DNA of 64,000 nt from Thinopyrum elongatum. Taxonomy: Eukaryota; Streptophyta; Magnoliopsida; Poales; Poaceae. The position numbers and the translations under genes were made by a program. Position 1 is the first letter of the stretch. Each line of letters starts with the position of its first letter. The stretch spans positions 516,931,707 through 516,995,706 of the forward strand of contig CM022297.1 of NCBI GenBank assembly GCA_011799875.1. Direction: 5' to 3'. Below are positions 10,242-19,984 of this stretch, piece after piece. A model generated the notes under the pieces. The model saw only the letters and a list, made by a program, of their open reading frames with translations. It ran no database searches and was not told the DNA's origin.

Positions 10242-12208
10242 ATGTCAGTCGGCGGCAAAATCTGCTTCGGGACGATCTCCTTCATCGCCAACGACTCAGC
10301 GTGGCTGCGTGAGGCCCCGCTGGATGTGGAGGCGTTGCCCGTTCGTGGCGCGGCACACTTCCGCACTTCCTCCTACGGAGTTCTTCTTCGACAGCCCTCG
10401 GCCCTGTACCGAGTGGTTGACCATCCCACCGTTGTGCGCCGACGCAAGCGCTCCTAGCGTTCGCAGCTGCAACGCTGGATCAAGCACGCTGTCGCCACTC
10501 AGGCGGCGGCGGAACAAGTGGCGGCCATCGAGTTCGACGAGCCCGCCCTCGACCTCTACGATGTATCACTCGGAAATTCCTCAGAGGAGTCCGAATCCGA
10601 AAGTATTGAGTCGACTGTCGAGATTCTCATGGCAGATAACTCTGAGCACCGCGTGCCCCCGGGTTACACGGAGCCCAAATACGACCGCGCGGGTGCATCC
10701 CATGTCAACACCAACGGCGGCTTCCCGGGACACGAGCCGTATGTGCCTCAGGCTCTCTCTCGGGAGCAGGGAGACGAGCTCCGTCACCGGAACGACCAGC
10801 TTCCGAACACTCCCATCACTGGAATGACTCCCGAGGCGCTAGCCATGGAGTCGACTCGCCTGGCTACTTTGGCCGAGCGCGATCACCTCGAGTGGCTTTA
10901 GAGGGACCTGGATGAACACGAGCGCCGTCAACCCAGCTCCAGTCGGCACAAACGTCGGCTCTACTCGAGTGACCAACCTCGTAAGTATCAAGTCCTTAGT
11001 ACTCCGCTGCAAAATCTAGCGGCCGCCACTCGGATCGCGGACATTCAGCCCTCTAGCTCTTCGGCCGGAGAAGGGATTCGTCAGATCCAGGCGCTCCTCA
11101 AGACAGCGCTGTCGCAGAATGCGGCGGTGTCCCAGTCCAGAGACCGAATCCATAGCGCATCCATGCGTGCAGAGACCGTCCAGTCCGCTCATAGCCCACT
11201 CGGCTCGGGCAGGCGCCAAGCCACTTCTTCCTCCAAAGATTGTCACGAAGATCGGAGATGCGATCGAGTTGCGTCGTCCTGGCGTAACGACGACTACGAT
11301 CATGCCCTGATGCCTCCACCATGGGATGTCGCGTACGGGCGCCAGCCCTACGACGGCAGGCGGACGCACGGCGGCGACCGCAGGCCGAGTCCTAATCGCC
11401 CGTCGAAGGACACTCGAGACCCGTTGTTCAACGTGAGATCTGTTCTCGCTCAGAACCTGGTCGACATAGGCCGGGCCCTGCGAGAGGGTCAAGATCACGA
11501 CGTGCCGAGTGGTTCCGTACCATCAGGTCCTGAGTGCTTCAGCCGTTACATACGAGCGGCTGAGATTCCCAACAACTTCAGGTTGGCCACGGGGATCAGC
11601 AAGTTCACCGACGAATCCAAGCCCGAAATTTGGCTAGAAGATTACCGAGTGGCAGTCCAGATCGGCGGCGGCAACGATAATGTGGCCTTGAAGCATTTGC
11701 CGCTGATGCTAGAGGGCTCTGCTCGGGCTTGGCTGACACAGCTCCCACCGGGTAGCATTTTCTGCTGGGATGACCTGGCAAAGGTGTTCGTCAAGACCTT
11801 TGAAGGCACATACAAGACAGCAGGGGGTTTGACCGAGTTGCAGCACGTGTGCAGAAGCAGAATGAGACGCTCCGAGAGTTTATCCAGCGATGGACCACTC
11901 TGCACAATACGGTGAAGAACGTCACCGAGCACCAGGCAATCTACGCCTTCAAGGCCGGAGTTAGGTACCGGGAGCTGAACATGAAGTTCGGCCGAATTGA
12001 GACTCCGACTCTCAATCGGGCTATGGAGATAGCCAACCGTTACGCCAATGGTGAAGAGGAAGACCGACGGAGGAGCGGTAAGAGCCGAGCAGGCGACGCG
12101 CATCAGTCAGAGAACAAGGGCAAGAAGCACAAGCGGAAGGCAGATGCCGGAGGGAGTGCCGAGGCCACGGCTCTGGCCAGCCAAGGGAAAAAGAACTCCC
12201 AAAAATAG
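10242..12208 (+). pseudogene. G1 gag (capsid polyprotein), broken
   Basis: The first ATG after the primer-binding site opens a frame that runs with in-frame TAG stops at 10455 and 10899. It shifts frame near 11850 and ends at a TAG at 12206. The N-terminal half is low-complexity and Ser/Glu-rich. The central part (about 11560-12000) has the retrotransposon gag signature: WLEDYRVAV, LMLEGSARAWLTQLP, FVKTFEGTY, then after the shift LREFIQRWTTLHNTV and ELNMKFG. A Lys-rich tail follows. In its active form it would build the virus-like particle. The stops mostly look like CAG-to-TAG changes. Confidence 0.8.
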
Positions 12209-12241
12209 AAGAAGGATTGGAAAGGAAAAAAGCAAGTCACC

Positions 12242-13228
12242 ATGAAGAGCGACATCCTCGACCAACCTTGCCAGGTCCATACAAAGAAAGATGAGGAGGG
12301 CAACTTCATCTTGCCCAAACACACCACTCGGGAGTGTCGACTCCTGAAGCAAGAGATGCGGCAGGATTCTTCTGGAGAAAAGGATGATGACGACGACGGA
12401 GGTAGAGGTACTTCTGGGTACCCCGACGTTGAAAATGTCCTCATGATTTTTGCTGACGTCGAAAGCAAGAGTCGCCTCAAGGTAATCAATTGAGAGGTCA
12501 ACATGGTAGTTCCGACTGTCACCAAATATCTCGACTGGGCCAAGACACCAGTAACCTTTGATCAGTCAGACCATCCGGCACACATACCGACCCCCGGGTG
12601 GCAGGCCTTGGTGGTAGATCCAGTCGTAGGAGGAGTCTGACTGCCCAAAGTCCTAATGGACGGAGGCAGCGGGCTTAACATCATTTACGCCGACATATTG
12701 GAGGCGATGGGCATTCCTATGACTCGGCTCAGCAAGAGCAACATGTAGTTCCACAGGGTAATCCCTGGGAAGAAGGCTAAATCACTCGGCCAGATTGCCC
12801 TCGACGTCGTATTCGGCAAGGAGAAGAGCTTCAGAAAGGAACAGCTGACTTTCGAGGTGGTAGACTTCTGGAGTGCTTATCACGCCATCCTGGGCAGGCC
12901 TGCCTACGCACGTTTTATGGCCCGTCCATGTTACATGTATCTTAAGCTTAAGATGCCAGGGCCGAAAGGAGTGATCACCATCACAGGCAATCGGAAGTTG
13001 GCCGAAGAGTGCCTCCAGAAGGGCTCCCAGATTGCTGATGAGCAGATGGCGATGGCCGAGCTAGACGAATACAAGAAGGCAGTAGATCCAAGCGCACTTT
13101 TGAAGTCCAAGAAGCCGACTGTGGAATCTGCTTTCCAGTCGGTAGGAGAGACGAAGCCGGTGCACATCCACCCTGAGGACCCGAACGCTGCCCCGACCAA
13201 CATCTCCACCACCCTGGATAGCAAATAG
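12242..13228 (+). pseudogene. G1 aspartic protease region, broken
   Basis: It is in the same frame as the end of gag. A His/Cys-containing linker (12242-12493) is followed by the protease core with the active-site box LMDGGSGLNIIY, catalytic Asp at about 12659. Downstream, EVVDFWSAYHAILGRP is the second conserved protease block of this Gypsy group. In-frame stops occur at 12491, near 12638, near 12746 and at 13226. The normal role is to cut the Gag-Pol precursor. Confidence 0.75.
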
Positions 13229-14432
13229 GAAGTCGCGCTCATCCAGTTCCTCTGTGAGAACTGGGACATCTTCGCATGGAAGCCGTTTGACATGCCGGGT
13301 GTTCCCAGGGAACTGGCCGAGCACAGACTCCGTGTCAATTCGGCGACAAAGCCTGTCAAGGAGTATATTCGGCGATCTTTAACCGAGAAGTGCAAGGCGA
13401 TTGGCGAGGAGATAGCGCGGCTCTTAGCCGCCGAATTCATCCGAGAGGTGTACCACTCCGAGTGGCTCGCCAACGTCGTCATGGTGCCGAAGAAAGATAA
13501 GACTCTTCAAATGTGTGTAGATTTTAGGCACATCAATCGGGACTGCCTGAAAGATCATTTTCCTCTCCCTCGCATAGATCAGATAGTAGATTCTACTGTT
13601 GGATGTGAGCGGTTGTCGTTTCTGGATGCGTACTCCGGGTACCATCAAATCCGACTGTACGGCCCTGATGAAATAAAAACAGCATTCATCACCCCATCCG
13701 GGTGTTTCTGTTATATCACGATGCCATTTGGGTTAAAAAATGTTGGGGCCACATTCTAGCATATGATCCAGAAGTGCTTACGGAAGTAGATCAGTCGGAA
13801 CATAGAAGCTTATATGGATGACATTGTGGTTAAGTCCAGGTAAGGTTCCGACCTCCTGACTGACCTCGCTGACACTTTCGCGAATTTGCGAGCTTTCGGC
13901 ATCAAACTCAACCCGACCAAGTGTACATTCGGTGTAACCACAGGCAAGTTACTCGGTTTCCTCATTTTCGAGCGAGGGATCGATGCCAATCATGAGAAGA
14001 TAGGAGCAATCGTCCGAATGAAACAACCGGAACGTCTACATGACGTACAGCGCCTCACAGGCTGCCTAGCGACCCTGAGTAGGTTCATTTCACGACTCGG
14101 TGAAAAAGCCGTGCCGCTTTACCGATTGATGAAGAAGTTTGACAGGTTCGAGTGGACTCCCGAAGCGCAGGCTGCGTTCCAGAAACTTAAAGCCTTGCTT
14201 TCCACCCAGCCGATGCTAGCTGCTCCGAGCAGCAAGGAGCCCTTGCTCTTATACATCGCGGCCACGAGCCAAGTCGTTAGCACGGTCCTCACCGTGGAAC
14301 GGGAAGAACAAGGCAAAGCCTTCAAGCTCCAGCGACCGGTCTACTACATCTCTGAAGTCCTCACGCTTTCCAAGCAAAGTTATCCACATTATCAGAAAGG
14401 TAGTATACGGAATTTATCTAACTGCAAAGAAG
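13229..14432 (+). pseudogene. G1 reverse transcriptase, broken
   Basis: RT blocks appear in order: EFIREVYHSEWLANVVMV, MCVDFRHINRDC, PLPRID, SFLDAYSGYHQI, ITMPFGLKNVGATF and the catalytic YMDD at 13811-13822 (YMDDIVVKS). The thumb and connection follow (KLNPTKCTFGV, LTGCLATLSRFISRLGEK). In-frame stops occur at 13757, at about 13786 and about 13840. A frameshift lies between about 14390 and 14433. The catalytic motif itself is intact. Confidence 0.85.
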
Positions 14433-15245
14433 GTGGCGCATTATTTTCAAGAACACTCGGTCACGGTGATAAGTGACGCCCCTATATCCGAGATCATGAG
14501 CAATAGAGATGCCACTGGCCAAGTGGCCAAGTGGGCCATTGAGCTCCTCCCGCTGGACATCAGGTTTGGAGCCAAGAATGCCATCAAGTCACAGGCCCTG
14601 GTAGATTTCTTGGCCGAATGGATTGAACAAGAGCAGCCTGTCCCGAGTGTTCCCGAACACTGGACGATGTTCTTTGACTGGTCAAAGATGCTCCGTGGTT
14701 TCGGCGCCATAGTGGTATTGGCATCTCCTAAAGGCGATCATCTCAGCTACGTACTTCAGATCCACTTCGACTCCTCCAACAACGAAGGTGAGTACAAAGC
14801 TCTCTTGTATGGACTGCGGATGGCAATTTCTCTAGGAATTCACCATTTGATGGTCTATGGCGATTCAGATCTAGTGGTGAATCAAGTCATGAAAGAATGG
14901 GATATCCGCAGCCCAGCGATGATCGGCTATTGCAATGCCGTCAGAAAATTAGAGAAACACTTTGAAGGGCTGAAGCTTCATCACGTGCCACGCCTCAAAA
15001 ATCAAGCAGCTGACGACCTGGCCAAGATGGGTTCCACTCGGAAGCTAGTACCCAAGAATGTGTTCCTGGAACACTTACACTCACCCACGATCAAGGAAGA
15101 TCCTTTTGTGGAAGAGCCCCCGCAGCCAGTCGGACCTTCCAATCCGACTGAAGTAGACATCCCCGCAGTAATTGATCTGGTCCAAGAGATACTGGTCATC
15201 ACTCCCAAGTGGACCGAGCCATATCTGGCATACTTGCTCCGGTAA
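14433..15245 (+). pseudogene. G1 RNase H domain
   Basis: After the frameshift the frame runs open for 270 codons. It starts with HYFQEHSVTVISDAPI and KWAIELLPLDIRF, then the RNase H core: MFFDWSKM (first acidic residue, with Trp where Gly is usual), EGEYKALLYGLRMA (Glu), VYGDSDLVVNQV (Asp) and NQAADDLAK (last Asp). This type III plant RNase H removes the RNA template during cDNA synthesis. It ends in TAA at 15243. Confidence 0.8.
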
Positions 15246-16441
15246 GAGCTCCCAGAAGACGAAGATGAAGCCCGCTAGATCGTCCGCCGATCCAAAGCTT
15301 TCACCGTCATGGGAGATCAACTGTACAAGAAAAGTACGACTGGAGTCACTCAGCGATGTATATCCCTAGAAGAAGGGCAACAAATACTGCAAGAGATCCA
15401 CTAGGGAACATGCGGGCATCATGCGTCCTCCTGGACCTTGGTCGCCAAAGCATTCAGAGCCGGATTCTATTGGCCCCGAGCTAATGAGGCCGCCCGAGAC
15501 ATAGTGGACCAGTGCATCGGATGCCAGTTCTATGCAAACCAGTCACACAAGCCAGCGTCCACCCTGAAGACTATCCCCTCACTTGGCCATTTGCCATCTG
15601 GGGACTCAACATGGCCGGCCCTCTCCGAACTGGGGCGAGTGGCTTCACGCACCTATTGGTAGCAGTAGACAAGTTCACCAAGTGGATCAAGGCCAAACCC
15701 GTAAAGAAGTTGGACTCAGCCACCACGATTCAGTTCATCAAGGAGATCATCTTCCGGTTCGGAGTCCCACACAGCATCATCACCGATAACGGGTCTAACT
15801 TTGACTCAGATGAGTTCCGCGAGTTCTATTACACCCAGGGCACTCGGGTCGATTACGCCTCTATGGCGCACCCGCAGTCGAATGGACAAGCCGAGAGGGC
15901 AAATGGGCTCATACTTCACGGGTTGAAACCTCGCCTCATGCGTGATCTGACTCACGCAGCAGGCGCCTGGGTGACCGAACTCCTGTCAGTCCTCTAGGGC
16001 CTGCGAATGACCCCGAATCGATCCATGAACCACACCCCATTCTTCATGGTGTACGGGTTAGAATCGGTATTGCCGAGTGATCCGCTCCACAACTCTCCCT
16101 GAGTGGATCTTTACTCAAAAGCTGAAGCCGAGGAAGCGAGGCAGGATGGCTTAGACCTTTTGGAGGAAGAACATGAGCTAGCGCTTATAAGATCAACATT
16201 GTACCAACAAGATTTATGTCGCTACCATGATAGACACGTCAGAGGACGTGCCTTCCAGGAAGGAGACCTGGTCCTCCGAGTGGATCAACAGAAACCTCAC
16301 AAGCTAGCACCCCCCTGGGAGGGACCATTCGCCATCTCCAAGGTCTTGCACAATGGAGCATACAGACTGTATAACTTAACCAGAGGAATAGAAGAGCCCA
16401 GAGCTTGGAACGCAGATTTTCTCTGCAAGTTTTATACTTAG
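15246..16441 (+). pseudogene. G1 integrase, catalytic Asp lost
   Basis: The zinc-binding region (about 15380-15540) contains the CIGCQF box. The catalytic core follows. The first acidic residue, normally WGLDM, is Asn here (WGLNM, codon AAC at 15608-15610). The second (SIITDNGSNF) and the Glu (QAERANGLI) are intact. The frame stops at TAG 15995 and near 16100, then reopens to 16441 with the C-terminal part (FQEGDLVLRV, LAPPWEGPFAI). It cannot be active because of the Asp-to-Asn change and the stops. I see no clear chromodomain. Confidence 0.85.
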
Positions 16442-16608
16442 AATAAAATTTCTCCCTTGTAATAGTTAGTCCGAATGAATTTAGATGAATAAAAGTCTTG
16501 CTTTTTCCCATATATCATCTAGTTCGACCTATGGTCGCATTTCACTCAGGTGACTAACCGCATTCGGAAACTAACACGCCTCCAGTGGGTGTAGAAGAGG
16601 TGAGAAAG

Positions 16609-17130
16609 CTTAGCCGCGAACCAGCTTATGCCTAAGTTCAAAAAATAATCCGAGTGAGGATCTGGTCCACACTTGGGGGCTTAGCTGCGAACCAGTTTTC
16701 GCCTAAGTTAAAAAACAATCCGAGTGAGGATCTGCTCCACACTCGGGGGCTTAGCTGCGAACTAGCTTTCGCCTAAGTTCAAAAATAATCCGAGTGAGGA
16801 TCTGCTCCACACTCAAGGGCTTAGCTGCGAACCAGTTTTTGCCTAAGTTAAAAAACAATCCGAGTGAGGATCTGCTCCACACTCGGGGGCTTAGCTGCGA
16901 ACTAGCTTTCGCCTAAGTTAGAAAACAATCTAAGTGAGGATCTGTTCCACACTCGGGGGCTTAGCTGCGAACCAGTTTTCACCTAAGTTAAAAAACAATC
17001 CAAGTGAGGATCTGCTCCACACTCGGGGGCTTAGCTGCAAACCAGTTTTCGCCTAAGTTCAAAAACAATCCGAGTGAAGATCTGATCCACACTCAGGGGC
17101 TTAACCGCGAACCAGCTTTCGCCCAAAGTC
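16609..17130 (+). repeat. Eight tandem 70-71-bp repeats downstream of G1 pol
   Basis: Units begin CTTAGC at 16609, 16680, 16750, 16820, 16890, 16960, 17030 and 17100, so the period is 70 with one 71. Each unit carries GCGAACCAG, GCCTAAGTT, CGAGTGAGGATCTG and CCACACTCGGGGGC. The last unit fades by about 17130. The array lies between the pol stop and the 3' end of the antisense gene, so it may separate two convergent transcripts. Its function is unknown. Confidence 0.9.
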
Positions 17131-17412
17131 AAACAAAACACGAAGCAAATAGAAGCGCAAAATGTTTCAAATTAAAGATTCGATCCGTCCGAATGTCTTC
17201 AAGGCAAAACGAGCCCAAGGCTTTGCAAAGTATTTCATTACATCAACCACCCGGCATTCCGGGGCAAATTCAATCAAGTCTTTTTAAGCTTCAGGCGGAG
17301 GGCAGGCTAGACCAATGAAGGTCTCCAGGTCGATCCCGTCAGCGATACGAGTGGCGGGTTCAACGAAGGTCTCCACGAAATCCTCAAACTTGAGGTTCTT
17401 CTTGTTCACCAC

Positions 17413-18999
17413 TGATACGTCTCCAACGTATCTATAATTTTTTATTGTTCCATGCTGTTATATTATCATTCTTGGATGTTTTACAATCATTTTATAGCAA
17501 CTTTATATCATTTTTTTGGACTAACCTATTGACATAGTGCCCAGTGCCAGTTGCTGTTTTTGCTTTTTTTTACTTCGCAGAAAATCAATACCAAACGGAG
17601 TCCAAACGCAGCAAACTTTTTGGAGATTTTTTCTGGACCAGAAGATACCTGTTGAGCAAAAGAAGTAGCAGAGGGGGGCTCCGAGGGGAGCACAACTCAC
17701 CAGGGCGCGCCTGGGCCGCCCACCTCGGTCGCCTCCCGCACCACCTCTTTGCTCTATAAATACCCCAAAAATCCAAAAACCCTAGGGGAGTCGACGAAAC
17801 ACAATTCCAGCCGCCGCAAGTTCCAGAAACCACAGATCCAATCTAGACACCATCACGGAGGGGTTCATCATTCTCATTGGTGCCTCTCCGATGATGCGTG
17901 AGTAGTTCATTGTAGACCTTCGGCTCCGTAGTTAGTAGCTAGATGGCTTCCTCTCACTCTATTGATTATCAATACAATGGTCTCTTGGAGATCTATTTGA
18001 TGTAACTCTTTTTGCGGTGTGTTTGTTGGGATCCGATGAACTTTGAGTTTATGATCAGATCTATCTTTTTATCCATGAAAGTTATTTGAGTCTTCTTTTG
18101 ATCTCTTATATGCATGATTACTTATAGCCTCGTATTTCTTCTTTGAATCTTTGGTTTAGTTAGGCTAACTAGATCGATTTTTCTTGCCATGGGAAGAGGT
18201 GCTTTGTGATGGGTTCGATCTTACGATGCTCAATTCTAGTGACAGAAGGGGACATGACACGTATGTATCGGTACTATTAAGGATAACAAGATGGGGTCTA
18301 TTCCTACATGAATAGATCTTGTCTACATCATGTCATCGTTCTTATTGCATTACTCCATTTCTCCATGAACTTAATACACTAGATGCATGCTGGATAGCGG
18401 TCGACGTGTGGAGTAATAGTAGTAGATGCAGGCAGGAGTCGGTCTACTAATCTTCGACGTGATGCCTATATAATGATCATGGCCTGGATATCGTCATGAT
18501 TTTTTGAAGTTCTATCAATTGCCCAACAGTAATTTGTTTACCCACCGTATGCTATTTTTCTCGAGAGAAGCCACTAGTGAAATCTATGGCCCCCGGGTCT
18601 ATTTTCCCATCATATACTTTCAGATCTATATTGCTATTTGCCTTTTTATTTATTTGCATCTTTTATTTTCAGATATGTATTTCCAAAAATCCAAAAATAC
18701 CTTGCTGCACTTTATTTTATTTCGCGTTTATTCGAGATCTATTTATCCAATCTACTACAATTTTATCCCGTCAACTCAACAATTTCTGGCACCGTTACCC
18801 GAGAGGGATTGACAACCCCTTTAACACGTCGGGTTGCAAGTATTTGTTCTTTGTGTGCAGGTACCGTTTACATAGTGTTGCGTGGTTCTCCTACTGGTTC
18901 GATAACCTTGGTCTCATCACTGAGGGAAATACCTACCGTAGCTGTGCTGCATCATCCCTTCCTCTTTGGGGAAATACCGACGTAGTTCAAGCCACATCA
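17413..18999 (+). repeat. A1 5' LTR (1587 bp)
   Basis: It starts TGATACGTCTCC and ends CCACATCA. A TATA box (TATAAATA) lies at 17755-17762. Just upstream is a GC-rich inverted repeat around GGGCGCGCC (17692-17727), which is shorter than in the 3' LTR. At 18781 the LTR contains AATTTCTGGCACCGTT, the same 16 bases as the primer-binding site that follows the LTR. Confidence 0.9.
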
Positions 19000-19006
19000 A
19001 AAGGAA

Positions 19007-19082
19007 TTTCTGGCACCGTTGCTGTGGACGATCAAGTCAAGATAGTCTCCCGTCCACGCGCCAATTTCTGGCACCGTTGCTG
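19007..19082 (+). promoter_or_regulatory. Duplicated primer-binding site of A1
   Basis: TTTCTGGCACCGTTGCTG occurs at 19007-19024 and again at 19065-19082, 58 bp apart. The copy next to the LTR is followed by sequence not seen in A2. The distal copy is followed by GGGGAGACATCAT, which matches A2 (49793 onwards). A2 has only one copy. Which copy primes minus-strand synthesis cannot be told from the sequence. Confidence 0.8.
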
Positions 19083-19297
19083 GGGAGACATCATAAACAT
19101 CTATCAGGTTCCTAATCACAAATCTCATCTCCTTGCAATTTACATTATTTGCCATTTGCCTCTCATTTTCATCTCACCCACTTCACAAAAATTTGACATT
19201 TTATTCGCCCTCTTTTTCGCTCGCCTTTTTCTCGTCAGATCTCATGTTTGCTTGTGTTGCCATGTGCCTTCTATTTGCTTGCTAAAAATTTATTGAT

Positions 19298-19984
19298 ATG
19301 GATCCTCATCCACTTGCTAATCTTTTCAAAAGATCCAATTATGATGAACCTATTGCTAGTGAATTGAGTTCATTAGATTTCCTTTATGAAGTTTTGCTTG
19401 AGATTTATGAATCTGAAAATTGTGATGAAGTGTTAAACGAAGGAATTTATAAAGTGATTCATGATAGCTCCTTGAATAAAAATCATGATTGCAATGATGT
19501 TATTATAAATTCTATTAATGTCAATTGTGCTAATAATATGCAAAACCCCAAGCTTGGGGATGCTAATTTTGATATGTCCACTACTTATTGTAATGATCAT
19601 GATTGGGGTGATAATGATTCTTATGATCTTGAAAATTTATTTAGGCCTCATAATGAATATATTTGCAATAATATTGAAAGTGGGTTCGGAAGAGTGTCAA
19701 CTCTAGGTAAAAATAATCCCACATATTTGGAGAGTGATCAATCTTATGAAATTTTTGATAAAAGTGGGCTTCGACAGGTCATGACTTTAGTTAATGTTAA
19801 TCCCACTATCTTGGAAGAGTGTCAACTTTGCATGCATGTGGATCATGTAGAGAAAATTTTATGTGATAGTTACATTGTTGAATTTGATTATGACCCTACA
19901 TGTAATTATTATGAGAGAGGAAAATATGGTTGTAGAATTTTTCATGTTACTAAATTACCTCTCATTATGTTGAGATTGCTATAA
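19298..19984 (+). CDS. Unknown 228-residue ORF in place of gag-protease (A1)
   Basis: An uninterrupted frame from ATG 19298, a few dozen bases after the point (about 19240) where the A1 and A2 leaders diverge. The protein is acidic and rich in Asn and Asp, and I recognise no family. Near residues 125-170 it carries two tandem copies of a motif of the type SG(F/L)-x-x-V-x-TL-x4-PT-x-L. The same motif occurs once near the C-terminus of the A2 gag (about 51385-51435), so this ORF may derive in part from a gag tail. Residues 175-183 (CQLCMHVDH) and later Cys residues could bind zinc, but no named finger fits. Lack of stops in an otherwise noncoding element suggests recent selection or recent amplification. 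Function unknown. Confidence 0.6.
   Translation: MDPHPLANLFKRSNYDEPIASELSSLDFLYEVLLEIYESENCDEVLNEGIYKVIHDSSLNKNHDCNDVIINSINVNCANNMQNPKLGDANFDMSTTYCNDHDWGDNDSYDLENLFRPHNEYICNNIESGFGRVSTLGKNNPTYLESDQSYEIFDKSGLRQVMTLVNVNPTILEECQLCMHVDHVEKILCDSYIVEFDYDPTCNYYERGKYGCRIFHVTKLPLIMLRLL

Noticed and set aside
10063..10827. 254-codon frame overlapping the start of G1 gag
   Set aside because: It lies in a different frame from the gag domain and begins in the LTR. It is a shadow frame.
16609..17130. CRISPR-like array
   Set aside because: Units are contiguous 70-bp tandem repeats without unique spacers, in plant retrotransposon DNA.
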